In this document: positions 57,697 to 64,000 of the stretch, one piece after another
Layout of the letters: every line of letters begins with the position of its first letter
Position numbering within the stretch: position 1 is the stretch's first letter
Assembly (NCBI GenBank): GCA_016617855.1
Contig: JAECUM010000862.1
Location: 1-64,000 of the forward strand
Source of the DNA: Megalonaias nervosa
Lineage: Eukaryota > Mollusca > Bivalvia > Unionida > Unionidae
Reading direction: 5' to 3'
DNA: 64,000 bases
Notes under the pieces: model-generated
Database searches by the model: none
Told to the model about the DNA's origin: nothing
Seen by the model: the letters and a program-made list of their open reading frames with translations, nothing else
Program-made: the position numbers and the translations under genes

Positions 57697-58605
57697 TGTT
57701 ATGTATATGTAATTAAATTGCTTGTGTGTTAGTTTTAAAATTCTTTTTTATATTATTTTTGTTTCATTACATTTTATTGTAATGATAATTTTCATTGGAT
57801 TTGAATATCTTTTCAGAAAATTGGCTTAACCCAATTAGATTATAAGTTTCTTCAGCACTGTTTTTAGTTCATAGTTTTTGTAAACATAGAGTGAAGATGA
57901 TTGGCTATTGCCAAGGTCATTTCAGCCCGCGTGTTAGCTGAATTGTATACAGCCTTTCTTTTTTATTTATTTCCATTGTGAAAGTTTGATTTGTAGATAG
58001 GGCTGTTCTTGCATACATGATAAATGGCATTTTTTTATTGCGCTGTTCAATGTTAAGAGACCATGTGACCCATCACACGGGAATGAAATGACGTTTTAGT
58101 TGGGTTTAATACTCATTCTCAGAGCTTTTCAGTCAGTTGTATTTTAAACCTTGAGGGCTCAAGAGGTTTTTATTGTTGATGTCAGATTGTTTTGAAGTTC
58201 ATCTATTTTTTTGGAATTTAATAATTTATTCTCTAGAAAACTAAACAAGGACTTCATATTTATAAAAGTTCTGGGAGAAAGAAATTCAGTGGAAATTTAT
58301 TCTGGAATTTAACGGAAACATTATAAACCGTGTTTCAACGAGGATCTGATACCATCAGTACAGACATCATCTGACGTCATCGCCTCCATATTGGAATTTC
58401 ATCGAGATTCGAACCTGGATCCAATTAGAACTGTTTAGTGATAGGACTTATATTTTTCAATTTTGGATTATATTCCCAAACCGTAAGTCCTATTTTCTAT
58501 TTTTTACATTGTTTTCTAGGGAAATAAATTATTTTGTTAAAATTTACAAAGCTTGTTGGCTTCACTCTTTTCTCTTGTTATTTTTGTATGAGCCTACACA
58601 TAACA
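57697..58605 (+). mobile_element. Solo LTR, copy C, 909 bp
   Basis: It starts 'tgttatgtatatg', ends 'cacataaca', and is flanked by the direct repeat ATTG (57693-57696 and 58606-58609). It aligns over its length with copy B and carries 'aataaa' near the 3' end. The insertion is confirmed by the empty-site paralogue at 56060-56183. Confidence 0.92.
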
Positions 58606-58989
58606 ATTGCTACTAGTGAGCTTTGTATCTTTGGCTCTTGAGCTATACTTTTTTTTTTTTAATCACTGTGTAGAATTATCATTTCACATTTTTAGAAAAT
58701 TGACCAGCATGTAAATGGGTCTATATGATATATCAACTGCTCTAATTATATCAGACTTAATTATGTTGATATCTTTATATCATCAAATGTCTTCCAGCAT
58801 AATAAGCATATTCCATGTGTCCTTCTAACATAAGCAGTATATGTCACTTTCATGGAATGAGGAAAAAAGTGGTTATAAATACATATAAACTTTGACATAA
58901 CAAGATTGGTTTAGATATATTTTGCTCTTTTTGTAAAAGTTATTCTTGGATGATACTTTATTACAGCAGTGATTTATTTTGAGGCCCCT

Positions 58990-59275
58990 AATTTTTAGCT
59001 CAACTTTTCATAGACAAGAGGAGTTCATGCCATATCCTATTGTCTGTTGTCCAACATTGGTTATTTTACATTTGTACATTACCACAATTTTTGTTATCAT
59101 TACTCCTAAACTACTGAGCACCTTGAAATTTGAAATACGCATTCATCCCAAGGTCTTGTTGGTCCTTAATGCAAATGAGGCCCTTGGACATCGAGTATGG
59201 CCAACACAGTGCCGTGCCATCATACAGATGTTATTGCTTAGGCTGTCACATTTGCACATGTAAATAGGTTGTTTC
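58990..59275 (+). repeat. Interspersed repeat, 'tttagctc' family, copy 2
   Basis: Partner of 44255-44470, slightly longer and diverged. Confidence 0.5.
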
Positions 59276-60124
59276 TTGTTAGCCCTGTAAACTTTAGCAA
59301 GACCTGCCTTCCATTTTAAGCAATAAATACAGCACATAAAAAAATGACACAAGTTTGTATCCCAGACTTATTCAAATGGTATTGATTTCGAGTTTTGAAG
59401 TATTTTGTAATTGTTGATGCATGTATGAAACAAATGGTTGCAAAACATAGTAATGGTCTGATGACCAGCAATTTGGATATATACAATGGTCTCTTTATAG
59501 TGAGACTAGTGTATATGTGTTCTCAGGCAAAAATCGTACATACCCAACAACAAATTACTGCTTTTAAGTCACCAGTGGTATGTATCCACAGTGTCCATAC
59601 TGAAGTGGTTCGGTGAAAAATTTGCCATCACGTGTGTAACAGGTCAGTGCTAAAAATATCTGATAGCCCCCTCTAATTTCAGATCAGGTCCGTCCTGTAT
59701 TCTAAATGAGGTGCCTATCGGGCTTGTCAAAAAAAAATTCTAATTTGCCTGAGGAAACTTGAATCTCACTGGTGAAATGTGTAAACGAATTTTCAAGATG
59801 TTGACATACCTGCCATAACACAGTGAAATCTAAATCAGATCACCACTGTCCTATGTTAAACTGGGATCTAATTTTAATCAAAATAAGCATGGCGTATCAT
59901 GCTAAAAATGATTTTGTACTCCCAAACCCCCTGTGTTTCAAGAAAACACAGTTTTCAGTAATGTTCAAAAATAGAAAAATAAAAAGTTTCATTATATGCC
60001 CATTACATGTAGAATGTATAAACAGTAAACAGTCATGAAGCAGATGTAAATGATCCCTTGAGCAGTTTAAATAGCAGCAATAAGCGAGTTCATGATCTTA
60101 TACTGTGTGCCGCCATATTTGTTG

Positions 60125-60132
60125 TGACGTCA
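60125..60132. promoter_or_regulatory. CRE-like palindrome TGACGTCA
   Basis: It is a perfect CRE octamer 62 bp upstream of the ATG at 60194, followed by 'aggtcaaaggga', a nuclear-receptor half-site pair. It lies within the inverted end of the element. Confidence 0.35.
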
Positions 60133-60193
60133 AAGGTCAAAGGGACCTAAGCGGTACACACTCATTCATCATGCCATTTAACACGAGTGAACG

Positions 60194-60586
60194 ATGTCTT
60201 TTGACGGTGAGAATTTGTCTTTTGACGCAATAGAAACATGGGAAGTCAACAGCTTGAAGGTGTTTTCGAAGAAAAGGGGGCTTTTGACAGTGGGGACAAG
60301 AAAGGAATTAGATGCTCAAGTATTTGTAGCAAGTGAGCAAAAGTTACCCTTAGTACCAACTCAGGAAGAAGTTGACAGAGAAAAACGACGGGAGTACAAA
60401 TCACTTTGGATGACAGAAGATGAGTATTTACCTGACCCTATGCTACTAAAACCAAATGAGTGGACTGGTGAGAAAGATGGAATGACAATGTGGCCACCCA
60501 TCATGTATTGGGACATTGCAAACTGCATATCACCCACAAAAGCAAAGAAGTTGAACTTGACAAATGGTATTGTGAAAGATGCTTAG
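60194..60586 (+). CDS. SAP-domain first exon of a SAP/SWIM/YqaJ-type transposon-associated protein
   Basis: 130 codons. A SAP-like helix pair ('SLKVFSKKRGLLTVGTRKEL') is followed by 'VASEQKLPLVPTQEE' and by a conserved-looking block 'YLPDPMLLKPNEWTGEKDGM' and 'MWPPIMYWDIANC'. This order is known to me from the N-terminus of multi-copy invertebrate proteins that continue with SWIM zinc-finger and YqaJ nuclease domains. Those parts are not found downstream, so the gene is truncated or the frame leaves this exon by a donor near 60565. The ORF end at 60586 may lie in an intron. Confidence 0.6.
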   Translation: MSFDGENLSFDAIETWEVNSLKVFSKKRGLLTVGTRKELDAQVFVASEQKLPLVPTQEEVDREKRREYKSLWMTEDEYLPDPMLLKPNEWTGEKDGMTMWPPIMYWDIANCISPTKAKKLNLTNGIVKDA

Positions 60587-61444
60587 TAAAGACAAATTTA
60601 TGTTGCATATGAACTCCTTTGAACATGTGTATAATGTAAAATGTGTTTATGCAAATTTTTTTGTTATAGTCTGATTTTCTCATTACTGAAAGCAATCACT
60701 ATGAACTTTGGTATGTGAAATCATTGTTTTATAGTTATTTGAGCATGATAAAACAATGACTGCATTAGTTTACACAATTTATTTCAGTATATAAATTAAC
60801 AACCATGCAGATGTATATTCATAAAGATAGCTTTCATGCAATGACTGGTTCATGTCTACCTACCAGTATGTAGAAACACATAGCCTGTTATATCGAATAA
60901 CATATATACTTGTTAGATAATGATGTGAGACCATGCTAATGGGAACCATTAATTGCAGGGTATGGTTTACATAATGGTACCATTATATTGCTACTCATAT
61001 GAATAATGAGTTGAACATTTATGATAGTACATGTATTTCAGTGTTGCTATACTGGTGAGAAATATTTGTATTTATCACGGATCTATGCCATTAAAATTTC
61101 TAAAACTGCCATTCCTTCTCTTTTATGTGTGCGTATTTTATAGTCTTGCACCTCACGACTTTTATTGTCTTTTGTAAATAGTTGAACAAAATTTTATTTA
61201 TCCTAAGCTTGTAGTCTAGAAAGGAAGATACTCATCAAGTCTATTACTTTTCTTATACCATGTTACACAATAAGAAATCTAATGTTATTTTACTTAATTA
61301 GTTTTGGTAATAGTGACAGAGAACATATTTATTCTAGAATTCAGCTTTAGGATTGACTTCAGTATTTGTTATATCAGAGAAGGTTATTGTGGTGATATTT
61401 CTGCATTCATTCATAACTGACTAATGGTGGAAGAAAATTACATA

Positions 61445-62930
61445 ATGCAGCACATACATTCATAATGTCATCAGTAATTGGCAGTAGAGTAATTGGAATT
61501 GTTTCCTTCCAAATTTTAAACATTTTAAGTCAGTTGATGGCTTGTTCCACATGAATCCTAATATTTGCAACTTTTTAGGTTATTTTAACATCACTTGAGG
61601 CCATTTGCTTTTTACCCCATGCACCAGGGGGAATGGCAAGTCGAGCATGGTGTAGCAATAGCTTTCTTTAATTGGGAATCCTCTGTCTGCCATAACTAGG
61701 TCATATGGATCTAGCAAATTTAGAAAGTCTGACTCGACAACAATTTGCTTATCTGATGCCCTCCCACCCCATGCTTCAGATATGTAACTTATCATACCTA
61801 ATGGAGTTACTCCAACAAGAAATTTTACAGTGTTATGCTTTTTGTAATCAGACCGTGTCACTGCCTGTACATACAGATCTCTGGGATGTTCAATAAACAT
61901 CTCCATACAATCTATGATTACCCTTGTACTTGCATGTTCATTTTTGAATGCCTTTGGAATATTACGCATAACCACTTCCTTTGGGGGAAACTGGATCAAA
62001 CCTTTCAATTTATCTGACAGGAATTTCTCCCAGGTATTAATAATCTGAGAGCATAGTCCCTCAGATATGATAAATTCATCAGTTGGGAGTCCTACATGAA
62101 ATTTCATTAAAACAAGGACAAGTTCATCCTTTGTTGATAGAATTCACTTCTTGTCTCTCCTCTGTTTACAGATGGAAGTTGTACTTCCTTTGTTAACAGA
62201 CTGTGATGTCTTCTTTCCCTTCCAGAATTGCAAATTTTCAGCATCAGAAGAAAGAAAGCCATATAGAGCATAAAAAAGTAGTTTTGTCATGAAGTCCAGT
62301 GTAAAGTCTCATTTCTTTATCATTCTGTAAGTACCTATACTCCACTTAACCACGCAATTTCTGGTTATTTTTTCTTAGTTTTTGTGTCAAGGAGTTGATT
62401 GTTTTATCCTCCATTCTAGTTATCACATTTCTATACAGCATAACCCTAATCAAACTGCTGTACATTTTCATGATATTCGGTCTGAACACCGATATTTGAG
62501 ATCGGTTTCATGTCAGTCTGCACTTCTACATCTCTGTGAATATCAGATGAACCTGCATGATTATGACTAATGTTCTCTGCATTCTCAAAATCTACTCCAG
62601 ATTGAACCTTGGCTATCTTTCTTTTTTGCGCTGATTGCTGTTCCAAATTTGGATCAAATCTACACAACACTCTCGTGCAGATTTTAATTTTATTTTGTCA
62701 TGCCCCATAAGTAAATTGGGATGGTGGGGCATCCATGCTTGAAATGCTTGTTACACACCATATCCTCTGGTTTTGGAGTCCATGTCTTTTTACTTACTGG
62801 TGATGTCCTATTGATATTTGAGATCCATTTTTTTCCTCCTTTCAATATCTTTCGTCTCCGTTGGGAATAGATGCAGTTTAATTGGGCATATACATGCACA
62901 AAACATCCTTTTTCACTTGTGAAGATCACA
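61445..62930 (-). pseudogene. THAP-domain DDE_Tnp_4-type transposase, broken
   Basis: Reading leftward: a THAP-like zinc domain ('LHLFPTE', 'KKWISNINRTSPVSKKTW', 'WTPKPEDMVCNKHFK') at about 62900-62720; a linker with 'EVQTD' and 'GVQTEY'; an HTH region ('STKDELVLVLMKFHVGLPTD'); then the DDE core at 62107-61580 with 'IDCMEMFIEHP', 'KFLVGVTPLGMISYISEAWG' and 'DLVMADRGFPI'. The last catalytic Glu lies in another frame ('RIHVEQAIN') near 61555. Stop codons near 62147 and 61575 and several frame changes inactivate it. The enzyme would cut and paste the ~3.7-kb element. Confidence 0.8.
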
Positions 62931-63101
62931 ATACTCATTATGCCAATCCTTTATATGCTTTTTGAATGTTGCACATCTTGGACTGCTTGGCATGTTGCTT
63001 TCTGTAATTAAAAAGAAAAATAGGTGTTCCCAGAAATTCATAACAAAGAAGAGTAAAAGCTCACATGCAGGTGTTGACATTGCAAGACTATAGTTATTAA
63101 G

Positions 63102-63102
<1 letters not shown>

Positions 63103-63136
<34 letters not shown>
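63103..63136. repeat. (AT)n microsatellite
   Basis: A short AT run inside the THAP transposon, upstream of its transposase gene. Confidence 0.9.
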
Positions 63137-63141
<5 letters not shown>

Positions 63142-63941
63142 CTTTATAACAGGTGCACTTATCAGCATATAGTACATATCTGTAATAACATGTACTGTTA
63201 TACCATGGCTGAGTTGTAGATGGCTCATCTTATATATCCAACAATGATCAAAACATTGAGACTTGTTCAATATTTAGGAGGACACTGACAGTTTGTTGTC
63301 AGAGATTGTCTTTTGGATTCGCTCAAGGTTCAACACCGCTGTCATCACCATGTGATACCGTTTTACATGAAAACCACGGGCCAAAAATATTTTAAAAGGA
63401 ACAGAAATCTTAATAATTAGAAAATTTACGTGTGATACGGTATTTTCTATCTTCTGCGCCACGATGGATGGGCACAATATTACAGACTCGAAAACAGAGT
63501 ACTCTCATGTCACTGCCGAAAAATTTACTGACAGACGATTATGTTTGCCTCATCAGAGACTGTTATCAGCAAATAATGTCTTAACTTATACCTAATCAGA
63601 GAATAAAACATTCCTACCTGATTGAAGTGCTGCTTATCGCCATGCTAAATCTCTGTATGTTATATGGGTCCTTTTGACCTCTAACCCGGAAACAGCTGTG
63701 AAATTCTTGTGCATGCGAAGTAATTTACCATGAACTCACTTATTAAAGGCAAACAGGTCATGTATACACCACTATTTCACATATTACTTAATTGGTTGAC
63801 AATAGCTAGTGAGATGTGTTTGAAGACTGCAGTGGGTGAACCCATTGTGTTAATTTGCATAGGTAGGATCAGGAAGTGGAACAACCCATTATAGGTGAAT
63901 CAAAGAGATGCTCGATACATTTACAAGAACAAAAGTTATTA

Positions 63942-64000
63942 CAGTAAAACCTGTTATGAGAGACCGCCCCTTCTGCCAACAAAAAGTGGTCTCTCAAGGC
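63942..64000 (+). mobile_element. Start of a TA-flanked DNA transposon, cut by window end
   Basis: 'cagtaaaacctgttatgaga' follows TA (63940-63941), and a related 'gtggtctctcaaggc' repeats the 'gagaccgcc' theme. It looks like a Tc1/mariner-pogo type terminal repeat; the other end is outside. Confidence 0.45.

Larger units (their letters stand above)
60079..63744. mobile_element. Two-gene THAP-DDE / SAP transposon, ~3.7 kb, decayed
   Basis: 'aataagcgagttcatg' at 60079 is the inverse of 'catgaactcacttatt' at 63729-63744 (15 of 16). Further in, 'aggtcaaagggacc' is mirrored by 'gggtccttttgacct'. Between these ends lie a plus-strand SAP-domain exon and, on the minus strand, a THAP-DDE transposase. 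I recall eukaryotic THAP/DDE transposons that also carry a YqaJ-type nuclease gene, which would explain the pair. The stretch 60600-61440 holds no further recognisable exons. The exact ends and any target duplication are unclear. Confidence 0.6.

Overview
The window looks like a lophotrochozoan, probably molluscan, nuclear chromosome segment. It is AT-rich and intron-rich, full of transposable elements, and carries part of a host threonyl-tRNA synthetase gene. It also has three copies of a tRNA-headed SINE whose conserved body resembles SINEs common in molluscs (recalled from memory, not searched). The most prominent content is two unrelated Polinton/Maverick elements, virus-like self-synthesising transposons, separated by only about 275 bp.

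Layout. (1) 1-5904: no convincing gene; degenerate tandem repeats of about 315-385 bp, microsatellites and a ~40-bp minisatellite. (2) 5905-23459: Polinton 1 (P1), 17.5 kb, with ~1.2-kb terminal inverted repeats (TIRs) and a 5-bp target duplication CAAGT. It carries a nearly full gene set: a small hydrophobic protein and a tail-fibre-like protein (both minus); then on plus a packaging ATPase, coiled-coil protein, penton-like minor capsid, amphipathic protein, double-jelly-roll major capsid, GG-motif hydrophobic protein, basic core peptide, adenovirus-type protease, zinc ribbon and a PLA2-integrase-chromodomain fusion; then an unknown minus ORF, an unknown plus ORF, a minus HNH/NUMOD endonuclease, protein-primed family-B DNA polymerase and a last ORF of unknown function. 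(3) 23740-37277: Polinton 2 (P2), more decayed, with ~220-bp TIRs and many of the same families in a different order and of different lineages.

(4) 37278-64000: host DNA. TARS-type exons lie on the plus strand at 41047-41103, 43445-43489, 54785-54966 and 55268-55383. Their introns hold solo LTRs with TG...CA ends and 4-bp target duplications, SINEs, a TA-flanked Tigger/pogo-like element, a hAT-type MITE and a ~3.7-kb transposon with a SAP-domain exon and a THAP-DDE transposase gene.

How the parts fit. In a working Polinton the polymerase replicates the DNA from protein-primed ends, the integrase inserts it, and the ATPase, protease, capsid, penton and fibre genes make a virion. Both copies here are broken. 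P1 has at least nine in-frame stop codons and many one-base shifts, mostly in A runs; its polymerase also lacks two expected catalytic acidic residues. Gene calls rest on motifs read by eye and no database search was possible.
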